From Leptospira neocaledonica (GTDB taxonomy: Bacteria > Spirochaetota > Leptospiria > Leptospirales > Leptospiraceae): DNA of 64,000 nucleotides. This document shows, one piece after another, positions 1 through 7,889 of the stretch. The DNA lies in the NCBI RefSeq assembly GCF_002812205.1, contig NZ_NPEA01000008.1, positions 3,424-67,423 of the forward strand, read 5' to 3'. The notes under the pieces are model-generated. The model had not been told where the DNA came from. It saw nothing but the letters and a program-made list of their open reading frames with translations, and did no database searches. Every line of letters starts with the position of its first letter. Position 1 is the first letter of the stretch. The translations under genes and the position numbers were made by a program.

Positions 1-389
1 CGAATCTCATGTAGAACTGCCCAAATTCCCAGAATCGGCGGAGCTTGAGGTGGTGCTAAAGGAGAAGTTCCGAAAAATAAAGGCAATTTCGTAAGATACA
101 TCGCCACAAGCATTTCTATAAAAAATACAATACTTAAAGGTTTTGTCAAAATTCCCAATACCAGCATTGTCCCCCCTATAATTTCTAAACCTCCTATAAA
201 TGCTGCTGTCATTTCCGGATTCGAAAATCCTAATTTTGTAAATCTCCCGATTCCTTGGTTTAGATAGAGAAATTTAATAATTCCCTCCCAGATAAAAACT
301 CCTCCCACCAAAATCCGGATAATAATATTATTTCTGCTATTCTTTGTCTCAATGCGAAAGAAATGATTCGCTAAATTGCTCAGATACAT
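1..389 (-). CDS. DoxX family membrane protein (partial, 3' end outside window)
   Basis: I translated this by hand from ATG at 389 on the minus strand; an open frame of about 129 codons runs off the left edge. After a polar N-terminus come hydrophobic segments, a WEGIIKFLY stretch, a GGLEIIGGTMLVLGILTKP segment and a TSPLAPPQAPP loop, which is the usual DoxX/SURF4-type four-helix layout. DoxX proteins are small inner-membrane proteins whose exact role is often unclear; some are linked to sulfur or redox metabolism. It is divergent from the glycosyltransferase at 791. The family call rests on pattern recognition and the C-terminus is not seen. Confidence 0.72.
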   Translation of the reverse strand, partial: MYLSNLANHFFRIETKNSRNNIIIRILVGGVFIWEGIIKFLYLNQGIGRFTKLGFSNPEMTAAFIGGLEIIGGTMLVLGILTKPLSIVFFIEMLVAMYLTKLPLFFGTSPLAPPQAPPILGIWAVLHEI

Positions 390-790
390 GGTTTATTCCT
401 TTATATAAACTGTTTTGCAGTTAGAAGGCAGAAAGATACAAAAAGTAGAAAGAATACAATAGAACCTGCATGAACGATAAAATTGGGAGTTTAAACTTCT
501 GCGGGAATAACCGACCTCAAAAATTGTCCCCTCCTTCATTTAAATTTTCCCCATTTCTTTCCCATTCAGTCTAACTTAAATACATTTATATATTCTTGTT
601 ACGTGAATGAACCATTTTCGATTACAAGATGTAATACAAACCTAGACCGTATTACAAAATCCGAATAGACCGGTTTCTATTTTCAAAATCATATCGAGAC
701 TCCAGTCGGTATAGAAACTTTTTACTAGTATGTAATCAATTAATTACTTAAAATCTTGAATTCAAAACTTCCGGATAGAAATTTGGTCCT
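390..790. promoter_or_regulatory. 400-bp divergent intergenic region with operator-like inverted repeat
   Basis: No gene is seen between the divergent DoxX and glycosyltransferase starts. A perfect 7-bp inverted repeat, GTAATAC at 631-637 and GTATTAC at 649-655, separated by 11 bases, is the clearest element. A similar half-site (attacaag) lies at 621-628, and related GAC-CGG sequences recur at 668-673 and near 703-711. The spacing suits a dimeric regulator or a weak stem-loop. Which gene it would control is not known. Confidence 0.35.
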
Positions 791-1951
791 ATGCGACCAT
801 CCGTTTCCGTTATACTCCCTACATACAACGAAAGCAAAAACCTACCTATCGCTGCGGATAGGATTACCCGGTCTCTATCCGATTACCGTCATGAGATCAT
901 TGTGGTAGATGACGATAGCCCTGATCATACCTGGGAAGTTGCGGAACATCTTCAGGAGAAAATCCCACAACTCAAAGTAATCCGAAGACTGACCGGGAAA
1001 GGATTATCTTCCGCAGTTTTAACTGGTATGGGTGCAGCAGAAGGAGAAGTTTTCGTAGTGATGGATTCGGACCTCCAACACGACGAAAAGATCCTTCCGG
1101 AGATGATTCGTTCTTTTTATGAAAGAGACGTGGATCTCTGCCTCGGGACCAGATATGCGAAAGGTGGATCCACAGGAAAATGGTCTTTAGCCAGAATTGG
1201 AATTAGCAGATTCGCGAATTTTCTAGCGAAAGGGCTTTTGGGTCTTCCTGTTTCAGATCCTATGAGCGGCTATTTTGGTATCAAACGTTCCGTATATTCC
1301 GATACAAAAAACGCAATCAATCCTAGGGGTTTTAAAATCCTTTTAGAATTTTTGGGAAGAAGTAAAGAAAATCTAAAAATAGAAGAAATTCCATATACAT
1401 TCCAAACTAGAATGTATGGAGAAACCAAACTTAATAATTCAGTGATCAAAAGTTTCTTTTTGGCAATCCTTGATATTCGTTTCGGAAAATGGATTTCTCC
1501 TACATTTCTTCTTTATTCTCTCGTAGGAGCAAGCGGAGTACTTGTAAACCTAGTCGGGTTTTTAATCGCTGAACTATGCAAATTCCCGGATGTCCAAACC
1601 GGAATTTCCTTCTTGGATCCTTTTTCACTTTCCGTACTTTTCGGGATAGAACTTTCCATTCTGTCTAACTTCTTCCTCAACAACTACTTTACGTTTTACG
1701 AAAGAAGGTATTCCGGAAAAAATTTGACATTCGGATTTTTAGTATTCCATTCTGTGAGTATGGTAGGGATTTTAGTGCAGATGTCAGCCTTCCACTTCAT
1801 CTACTATTCGATTTTTAAACAGTGGAATGGAGTCTCGGAACTTACTTTAAAATTCGGTGCAGATATTCTCTCGATTCTTACTGCAATGGTTTCGAATTAT
1901 TTCCTGAATTCTAATCTAACTTGGTCCCAAAAGCCGGAATTAAAAACCTAA
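791..1951 (+). CDS. GT2 polyprenol-phosphate glycosyltransferase fused to GtrA membrane domain
   Basis: The N-terminal half (about residues 3-230) is a family 2 glycosyltransferase of the dolichol/polyprenol-phosphate mannose synthase type: SVILPTYNESKNLP at 6-19, DDDSPD at 40-45, and the metal-binding DSD at 92-94. The C-terminal half (about 238-380) is hydrophobic with four predicted helices and matches a GtrA-like domain, which in this family is thought to help move or anchor lipid-linked sugars at the inner membrane. The 386-aa length fits this fusion. It likely moves a hexose from a nucleotide sugar to a polyprenyl phosphate for later surface glycosylation; donor and acceptor cannot be read from sequence. 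Confidence 0.85.
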   Translation: MRPSVSVILPTYNESKNLPIAADRITRSLSDYRHEIIVVDDDSPDHTWEVAEHLQEKIPQLKVIRRLTGKGLSSAVLTGMGAAEGEVFVVMDSDLQHDEKILPEMIRSFYERDVDLCLGTRYAKGGSTGKWSLARIGISRFANFLAKGLLGLPVSDPMSGYFGIKRSVYSDTKNAINPRGFKILLEFLGRSKENLKIEEIPYTFQTRMYGETKLNNSVIKSFFLAILDIRFGKWISPTFLLYSLVGASGVLVNLVGFLIAELCKFPDVQTGISFLDPFSLSVLFGIELSILSNFFLNNYFTFYERRYSGKNLTFGFLVFHSVSMVGILVQMSAFHFIYYSIFKQWNGVSELTLKFGADILSILTAMVSNYFLNSNLTWSQKPELKT

Positions 1952-2038
1952 AGTTTTAATTGATTTCTTCTCTATAATTCTTAATTTATATTGAAGAAGG
2001 TCTTCTACCTTCTTTAGTCACAGTAATTGGAGAAGATT

Positions 2039-2581
2039 ATGCCGAAGGTTCTGGTTCCTTTTGCAGACGGAATGGAGGAAATGGAAGCTGTCATCGTAAT
2101 AGATGTGCTTCGAAGAGCTGGAATAGAGGTAATCTCTGCCGGAATTTCCACGAATACTATCATAGCTTCCCGAGGAGTAAAATTAGTTTCCGATTCTCTT
2201 TTATCGGAGGTGGATCCTTCTAGTTTTGATATGATCGTTTTGCCAGGAGGAAATCAAGGCACCAAAAATCTGAACGCAAGCCCCCTGGTTTCGGAAATAT
2301 TAAAAATTTTTAAAAAAGAAGATCGCTGGATCGGAGCAATTTGTGCTGCACCGAATGTTCTACTGACTCATTCCATTCTTCAAAACCAAAAATTTACCGC
2401 TTTTCCCGGAAGTGTTCCCTCGAATGAAAAATACACTGGAAGCAGATTGGAACTCTCCGATAAAATTTTAACTAGCCTAGGCCCTGGCTCTGCGTTTGAA
2501 TTTTCTTTAAAAATTATTGAACTTCTTTCCGGGATAGAAAAAAGAAAAGAAGTAGAAAAAAACTTATATCTTCCTTCTTAA
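2039..2581 (+). CDS. DJ-1/PfpI family protein (YajL/ThiJ-like)
   Basis: I chose ATG at 2039 over the in-frame TTG at 2027 because GGAG at 2029-2032 sits six bases before it and MPKVLVPFADGMEEMEA is the usual family N-terminus. The 180-aa protein has the conserved acidic residue in EEME (about Glu16) and the nucleophile-elbow cysteine in GAICAAP (Cys102), the two key positions of DJ-1 proteins. Members are cytosolic and linked to protection from oxidative stress or glyoxals; the exact substrate is debated. The next gene, a sirtuin, starts one base after its stop, so they are probably co-transcribed. Confidence 0.85.
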   Translation: MPKVLVPFADGMEEMEAVIVIDVLRRAGIEVISAGISTNTIIASRGVKLVSDSLLSEVDPSSFDMIVLPGGNQGTKNLNASPLVSEILKIFKKEDRWIGAICAAPNVLLTHSILQNQKFTAFPGSVPSNEKYTGSRLELSDKILTSLGPGSAFEFSLKIIELLSGIEKRKEVEKNLYLPS

Positions 2582-2582
2582 G

Positions 2583-3311
2583 ATGCAAATCTCTCAACAG
2601 ATAAAAGATAAATTCAAGAACTCTAAAAACATCTTAGCACTCACGGGAGCAGGAATTTCTGCGGAAAGTGGTGTTCCAACATTTAGGGGAAAAGAAGGTC
2701 TTTGGAAACAATATAGAGCGGAAGAACTCGCGACACCTCAGGCATTTTTTCGAGATCCAAAACTAGTTTGGGAATGGTATCTTTGGAGAATGGAATTGAT
2801 CACCACAAAGTCTCCGAATCCTGCTCACTTTGCATTGGCGGAATTGGAAAACAAAAGATCCAATTTTAATTTGATCACTCAAAATGTGGATGGCCTTCAT
2901 AAAAAATCAGGCTCTAAAAAGATCATTGAGATCCACGGAAATATTTTTAGAAACAGATGTACCGATTGTGACAAAACTTACGATTCGGATCTTCTTATTC
3001 TTAAAAATTCAACGGAGTGTCCGAACTGTAAAAGTATAGTCAGGCCGGATGTTTTATGGTTTGGAGAAAGTTACGATACGGACCTATTAAATCAGGCAAT
3101 CTCCCTTGCAGAAAAATCGGAACTCGTTTTTATCATCGGTTCTTCCGGAGCCGTAGGAATTCCTGTGGAACTTGCAAGAATCGCTAAAGAAAACGGTGCA
3201 TTTGTAATAGAAATTAATACGGATCAAAGCGGCTACAGTAGATACGCTGACTTATTCTTACAAGGGAAAGCGGGAGAAATTCTACCCGAACTTATTCCTT
3301 ACTTTGTCTGA
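2583..3311 (+). CDS. cobB: Sir2-family NAD-dependent protein deacylase
   Basis: The protein removes acyl groups from lysines using NAD+. Motifs in order are the NAD-binding GAGIS (22-26) with ESGVPTFRG, QNVDGLH (100-106), catalytic His118 in EIHGN, and four zinc cysteines at 126, 129, 146 and 149. Residues Y66 and R69 (Y-L-W-R) match the Tyr-X-X-Arg pair of class III sirtuins such as human SIRT5 and E. coli CobB, so it may remove succinyl or malonyl as well as acetyl groups. At 242 aa it is normal length. It follows the DJ-1 gene by one base; its 3' end overlaps the convergent DUF1574 gene by 13 bases. Confidence 0.92.
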   Translation: MQISQQIKDKFKNSKNILALTGAGISAESGVPTFRGKEGLWKQYRAEELATPQAFFRDPKLVWEWYLWRMELITTKSPNPAHFALAELENKRSNFNLITQNVDGLHKKSGSKKIIEIHGNIFRNRCTDCDKTYDSDLLILKNSTECPNCKSIVRPDVLWFGESYDTDLLNQAISLAEKSELVFIIGSSGAVGIPVELARIAKENGAFVIEINTDQSGYSRYADLFLQGKAGEILPELIPYFV

Positions 3312-4393
3312 GTTTTCGGGAAAGTTTCTTCTAACTTTTTGAAAATATAATCACCGAAGACCGGAAAACAATTCGGAGACATATGCCCAGGATCGGCAAA
3401 TTCTTCACAATTACAGCTGGGATCCTCGTTCATATTCCAGAAAGCAGTTCCTGTTTCTTGGTTGAACTTTTCTATGATAGGCTTCCAGATTTCCATTGGA
3501 GTTTTTAGACCCTCAGAGGTTTCCACTTTTCTATTCATATACAGATTAAAATATGGACGGGCAACCTTTACCCAAATAGTAGCATAAGGTATTTTATATT
3601 CTTTTAATATACGAATTGAATCCCTTTGCATATCGAACATATTTGTATGGAATGTATAAGGTTTTAAATAAGAGGAAAAATCCATCTCGGATGCTTGGAC
3701 GAGCTGCTCATCCGTATGTTTTTGATTAACAAGTTCCCTTGGAGTGCTCCCTTTTTCCTCTTTCAACGCTGTGAGTATTTCTTGGACCGCTGCCTTATAT
3801 ACTTTCGCTAGAGCGGACGAATTTTGCATTCTTTCCGAAATTCTCCATAATTTAGGCCTGTCTCGATAGGTATGAAATAGATGTTTAGATATAAATACGG
3901 ATAATTCTTCTCTGGAATATTTAGTCCAATGTCTCAATATAAATTCAGAGGAAAGTCCGTGAATTAATACTTCATCTAAGGCGAGAACCGGGGTTTTATT
4001 ATAAATTTCTAATGATTGGTCTAAAAGAACAAAATCCGGTCTAGTGCCGTCCGATTTAAATCTTTCTATCCAGTATAAGAAGTAATCTGGAGAACCGCCA
4101 GGAACGGAAAAATTATAAAGCACCCAATCCGAATGTCTTTTTTCCAACTCTTTTGTCGGAAGCAAAAGTGCTCTAGAATTTCCGAAAAAGACCAAGACTT
4201 TTTTACGGGTAGATGGATCCTTCTTCAGATATTCTTTCAGATCCGAATACAAATCCTCTTTGCTGATAAAATTCAGATGAGACAATGTATTAGAATAATA
4301 ATATTGAAAGAACTCCAGGGTAAATAAACGGTCCAAACCTAAAGAGATCAAAAGAACAAGTAGAGGAAGAAGTAAGAATGTATTCTTTTTCAT
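3299..4393 (-). CDS. DUF1574 SGNH-hydrolase-like protein, partner of MBOAT acyltransferase
   Basis: Start ATG at 4393 gives 364 aa beginning MKKNTFLLLP with one N-terminal membrane segment, so the body is probably periplasmic. An SGNH-like triad is visible: Ser73 in FGNSR (71-74) and Asp334/His337 in DPGHM. This resembles AlgJ/AlgX and DltD proteins that work with MBOAT acyltransferases. It starts 13 bases after the MBOAT stop, and a second pair with the same order lies at 34030-36482. By analogy it would finish the transfer of an acyl, probably acetyl, group onto an envelope glycan. The target is unknown. The family is common in Leptospira. A longer frame from 4489 overlaps the MBOAT gene and is not used. 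Confidence 0.8.
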   Translation of the reverse strand: MKKNTFLLLPLLVLLISLGLDRLFTLEFFQYYYSNTLSHLNFISKEDLYSDLKEYLKKDPSTRKKVLVFFGNSRALLLPTKELEKRHSDWVLYNFSVPGGSPDYFLYWIERFKSDGTRPDFVLLDQSLEIYNKTPVLALDEVLIHGLSSEFILRHWTKYSREELSVFISKHLFHTYRDRPKLWRISERMQNSSALAKVYKAAVQEILTALKEEKGSTPRELVNQKHTDEQLVQASEMDFSSYLKPYTFHTNMFDMQRDSIRILKEYKIPYATIWVKVARPYFNLYMNRKVETSEGLKTPMEIWKPIIEKFNQETGTAFWNMNEDPSCNCEEFADPGHMSPNCFPVFGDYIFKKLEETFPKTQTK

Positions 4394-4406
4394 AGTTATT
4401 TCCGGC

Positions 4407-5906
4407 CTAGAACTGGCAATAAATACAAGCGCCGGAATCCTCCGATAATAATGCGATTGCAAAGACCGTTCCGACTCCGCAGGCAACAAGCAACCAATCT
4501 TTTCCCCTTCCCCATTCTAATAATCGATCTTTTCTAGATTGGATCCAATGAAATACGATAAATCCTAAATATGAATATCCGATCTTTTCGATATTCTTCA
4601 TAGATTCCAAAAGAAAAGGAGAAGGTCCCGTAACCAAGGAAATCGAATTTTCTATCCAACCAAAGCCTAAGGATTGTAAAGATGAAGAAAGATAATTTGG
4701 AGTATTAGTCACAAGCCCAACGACATGTTGAAGCATCTTAGTTGCAGAATTTGCCCTGAACAGGATTGCGCTAAAAGAAAATAAACAAAATACAAATTGT
4801 ATTCTTAAGAAATTGAGAATTTTACTTTTGGAATCTTCGTCGTTCCAACCGAACTTACCTACTAAAAATCTTTCGAACGCAAGTATAACACCCCAATAAA
4901 ATCCCCAGGCGATAAATGTATAATCCGCTCCATGCCAAACACCACCGACAGTCATAGTGATGATCAGGTTCAGATAAGTTCGCCATTCTCCTTTTTTACT
5001 TCCGCCCAAAGGAAAATAAATATAATCCCTAAGCCAAAAAGAAAGACTCATATGCCATCTCTGCCATAATTCTCTTCCGGAAGGAGAAAACAATGGTGCG
5101 TTAAAGTTTTCAGGAAGTTCAAATCCGAAATAAAGTCCCACAGCTCTTGCCATATCGGTCAAACCTGAAAAATCACAATACACTTGGATCGCATAGCCGA
5201 ATGCTGCCAGAACAAGAGATACATTATCATACTGTCCCGGATTTGAAAACACGGGAGCGATCACGCCTGCCACAGGATCTGCAATCAAAACTTTTTTGAC
5301 CAACCCGGAGATCATCAAATAAGAAGCGCGAACAATCTTATCTTTGTCAGGACTTAGATGTCCTATATTTATGAAATAGTCCTTGGCTCTTAAAATCGGC
5401 CCCACAATCAGAACAGGGAAGAATATTACGAAACCAAGATATTGCTTTAGTCCTATAATTTCTCCTTCAGGTTTACGATATGCGTCCACGGCAGCCGCAA
5501 TCATCTGGAAACTGTAGAAACTCACCGCTAAAGGGAGAGAGATCTGTAATATTCTGGGAACTTCGTCGAAAAATGGGTACTTAGTAAGATCAAAAAGTAT
5601 CCTGTTGATAAAGTAAAAATACTTAAAGAACCCCAAATTGATCGCGTTCAAAAGAACAGCAAAGATCATCCAAACTTTCGGTTTCGCAGAAGTTTTGATC
5701 TTAAAATATGCGAGATAATTGAATAGAACGATTATTAGGAAATGTAGAAAGAAGTAGAAACCGCTTAATAAGGTAGAAGACGCTACCACATAAAAGATAC
5801 CGCTGGAAATGAGTAAAAAATCGGATCTTTTCTTTTCCGGAAGAAGCCAATAGATAGAATATACGATAGAAAAAAAAACGAAAAATAAGATCGAATTGTA
5901 GAGCAC
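4407..5906 (-). CDS. MBOAT family O-acyltransferase (AlgI/DltB-like)
   Basis: I chose GTG at 5906: it lies four bases after the stop of the upstream RNase gene, GGGAAAG precedes it by about eight bases, and it gives a hydrophobic N-terminus (VLYNSILFFVFF). The 499-aa protein has about 10-12 membrane segments. The family core is present: YCDFSGLTDMA, QRWHMSLSFWLRDY (His285), and the catalytic histidine in GGVWHGAD (His325). MBOAT proteins of the AlgI/DltB branch carry acyl groups across the inner membrane onto polysaccharides. The DUF1574 gene downstream is its likely periplasmic partner. Confidence 0.88.
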   Translation of the reverse strand: MLYNSILFFVFFSIVYSIYWLLPEKKRSDFLLISSGIFYVVASSTLLSGFYFFLHFLIIVLFNYLAYFKIKTSAKPKVWMIFAVLLNAINLGFFKYFYFINRILFDLTKYPFFDEVPRILQISLPLAVSFYSFQMIAAAVDAYRKPEGEIIGLKQYLGFVIFFPVLIVGPILRAKDYFINIGHLSPDKDKIVRASYLMISGLVKKVLIADPVAGVIAPVFSNPGQYDNVSLVLAAFGYAIQVYCDFSGLTDMARAVGLYFGFELPENFNAPLFSPSGRELWQRWHMSLSFWLRDYIYFPLGGSKKGEWRTYLNLIITMTVGGVWHGADYTFIAWGFYWGVILAFERFLVGKFGWNDEDSKSKILNFLRIQFVFCLFSFSAILFRANSATKMLQHVVGLVTNTPNYLSSSLQSLGFGWIENSISLVTGPSPFLLESMKNIEKIGYSYLGFIVFHWIQSRKDRLLEWGRGKDWLLVACGVGTVFAIALLSEDSGACIYCQF

Positions 5907-5910
5907 TCTT

Positions 5911-6402
5911 TTACTTTCCCTTCTTGAATAGTTCCTTCCAGTAGAGAATCTCTCCCGGAGAAAGTTTTGCACCTGAGTCCTTTTCTTCCCGAACGGGTTT
6001 TTCAGCCAAGGCGCTTTCTATTTTTTTTACGAACTCTTCGGATAGTATAGGTTTTGTTCCCAGTCTTTTTGCAAAAGCCAAAATTTCCTGGTCGGAAGTC
6101 ACCACGAATAGATCCGCAGGCCTAGGAGCAAATTTGATATATTCCTTGATCAAATCATCCGCCTTTCTGTCCCGGCTGAAATAAACGTGTATTTTTCCGT
6201 ACGAATCTTCTTTGGTTTCGTTCCCTTTTTCTTTTTTGCCATCGAAGAATACATGGACTTTAGAACTTTTCAGTTTAGAAGAATAAGATTCCAAAATTCT
6301 CAAGAGGCCTACTCTGGCATCCCTCAATCGATTGGAATACATATACTCTTCCAATTCAGGAATTTTGTAAATCAGATTGAAACCGTCTACGACTAAATGC
6401 AT
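5911..6402 (-). CDS. NYN-domain (PIN-like) RNase, YacP/Rae1-like
   Basis: From ATG at 6402 this is a 163-aa protein starting MHLVVDGFNLIYK, the typical opening of NYN nucleases. Conserved acidic positions expected for metal binding are Asp6, Asp54 (VFFDGK), Asp82/83 (KADDLIKEY) and Asp104 (VVTSDQE). NYN/YacP proteins such as Bacillus Rae1 cut RNA, in that case in a ribosome-linked way; whether this protein does so is unknown. It is the first gene of a leftward group, four bases ahead of the MBOAT gene, and is divergent from the membrane protein at 6477. A longer frame to 6504 lacks homology-like content. Confidence 0.78.
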   Translation of the reverse strand: MHLVVDGFNLIYKIPELEEYMYSNRLRDARVGLLRILESYSSKLKSSKVHVFFDGKKEKGNETKEDSYGKIHVYFSRDRKADDLIKEYIKFAPRPADLFVVTSDQEILAFAKRLGTKPILSEEFVKKIESALAEKPVREEKDSGAKLSPGEILYWKELFKKGK

Positions 6403-6476
6403 CCCTTTAAAACTAGTGACCAGAATGTATGTTTTGGAAAAACTTGTAAACACCGAACCGAATCGGACAATGGCAC

Positions 6477-7325
6477 ATGGTGGAAGCAAATTCCCAACCG
6501 GCAAAATCTTCTAAAATCCGAAATTTTATACAAACGGTAAAATATTGGAGAAGTGTTTTACCCGGCACAGCAAGAGATTATTTTCTTTTAGGCCTAGCCG
6601 CAATCGACGTATTCTTTTTATTATTTGTAAACTCCTATAAGGAATTCATCCATAAGGATATTCCCGCTTACGTGCTTGCTTTCGATCTATTTGTCATATT
6701 TTTATGGGGAATAGAAGTTTGGATCAAGGTCCGACAGAAAAAAGATATCAAAAAATATTTGAGAACCAATTGGTACGAACTTATAGGTATCGTTCCTCTT
6801 TATTTCCTCCGCCCATTTTTACTATTAAGAGGCGTTAAACTAGCAATCGCATTTTATAGGTTCGGGACATCTGGCCAAAACGTAAGCGAAGTTCTAACGA
6901 GAGAGATCACATTCAGATTTAGGGATGTGATCGTGGACACTATTGCAGATGCGGTATTTTTACATTCTTTAGAAAGAGTGGAAGAAGTAATGCTAAGATT
7001 AGATTATAGTCAGCTTGCAAAGGAAGCCATTTCCAAACATAATGATCAACTCAACTCCAAGGTAAACGAATCCTTACAGTCCAAGTTTTTATTAGAAGAA
7101 TTATCCAAGATACCTTTTATGTCCGAGGTATCCAAAAAGTTAGGACATGATATCGGAAGAATGATCGCAGAGGTATTAGAAACAGAAGTGATCGGTGATA
7201 TCATGAAAGATATCACCGCAAATATCTTAAAAGAAATGGCAGAACATGTAAAAAAACTTCCGTTAGAAAGAATCACGGAACCAAAAGACGATATTCCTTC
7301 TCCTCCTGCCATCCCGGAAACTTAA
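6477..7325 (+). CDS. Ion-channel voltage-sensor-like membrane protein without a pore
   Basis: The 282-aa protein has about four membrane segments in its first 130 residues (about 34-52, 63-85, 97-112 and 113-128). The last includes FLRPFLLLRGVKLAIAFYRF, with basic residues spaced along a helix as in the S4 segment of voltage-gated channels. No S5-P-S6 pore or selectivity filter follows. Instead residues 130-270 are soluble, helical and charged (DYSQLAKEAISKH, DIMKDITANILKEMAEH), ending in a Pro-rich tail. It may be a voltage-sensor-only or ion-transport-related protein; function is not known. Start ATG 6477 has only a weak ribosome site. Confidence 0.6.
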   Translation: MVEANSQPAKSSKIRNFIQTVKYWRSVLPGTARDYFLLGLAAIDVFFLLFVNSYKEFIHKDIPAYVLAFDLFVIFLWGIEVWIKVRQKKDIKKYLRTNWYELIGIVPLYFLRPFLLLRGVKLAIAFYRFGTSGQNVSEVLTREITFRFRDVIVDTIADAVFLHSLERVEEVMLRLDYSQLAKEAISKHNDQLNSKVNESLQSKFLLEELSKIPFMSEVSKKLGHDIGRMIAEVLETEVIGDIMKDITANILKEMAEHVKKLPLERITEPKDDIPSPPAIPET

Positions 7326-7330
7326 GTGTC

Positions 7331-7792
7331 TCAGGTAGCACCGCCAGGTAATCTTAATATCAAAACTTGAGTTGTGGACTTTGCGAGAAGTTTACCTTCT
7401 TCATCAAAAGCTTCTCCTTCTAGATAAATATGTTGGTTTCCTCTAGCTACAACCTTTGCTTGTACGGTGATCCTTTGATTCTCTTTTACCATCCGGATAT
7501 AACTAACGCTTAATTCCAGAGTCGTAGTAGGTTTACCCGCCGCCAAATAACATAATGGACCGAAAGTATTGTCAAATGCAGCCGCTAAAAATCCGCCCTG
7601 GAAAACTCCCATCGGATTGGAGAACCTAGGCTCCACATAAAAACTGCAGACCATCTCCTTCTTACGTACATATGAAACGAATTCCCCGGACAATTCTTTG
7701 AAAGCGGGAGGTGGAACTTTTAGACCTGGGGCGGCTTTTGAAAACTTCTCCCATTCTTTCTGCATATCTTCTAAATCTTTTTGATTCGCCAA
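7331..7792 (-). CDS. PaaI-like hotdog-fold thioesterase
   Basis: Cytosolic hotdog protein likely hydrolysing acyl-CoA or aryl-CoA thioesters. The family signature is clear: N59-PMGVFQGGFLAAAFD with the catalytic-type Asp74, then LELSVSYIRMVKENQRITVQAKV. At 153 aa it is normal size. The TTG at 7792 is favoured over ATG 7765 because AGGAG lies seven bases before it. It is divergent from the patatin gene, and the surrounding genes for acyl-CoA ligase and enoyl-CoA hydratase suggest fatty-acid metabolism. Substrate unknown. Confidence 0.85.
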   Translation of the reverse strand: MANQKDLEDMQKEWEKFSKAAPGLKVPPPAFKELSGEFVSYVRKKEMVCSFYVEPRFSNPMGVFQGGFLAAAFDNTFGPLCYLAAGKPTTTLELSVSYIRMVKENQRITVQAKVVARGNQHIYLEGEAFDEEGKLLAKSTTQVLILRLPGGAT

Positions 7793-7889
7793 GGTAGATC
7801 TCCTAGTCTATATTCCGATCTTGTAAAGAAATTGGATTCGGGCAAATTAAAATTGCCATGATTTGGTGACACAACCATTATGTAGGAAA

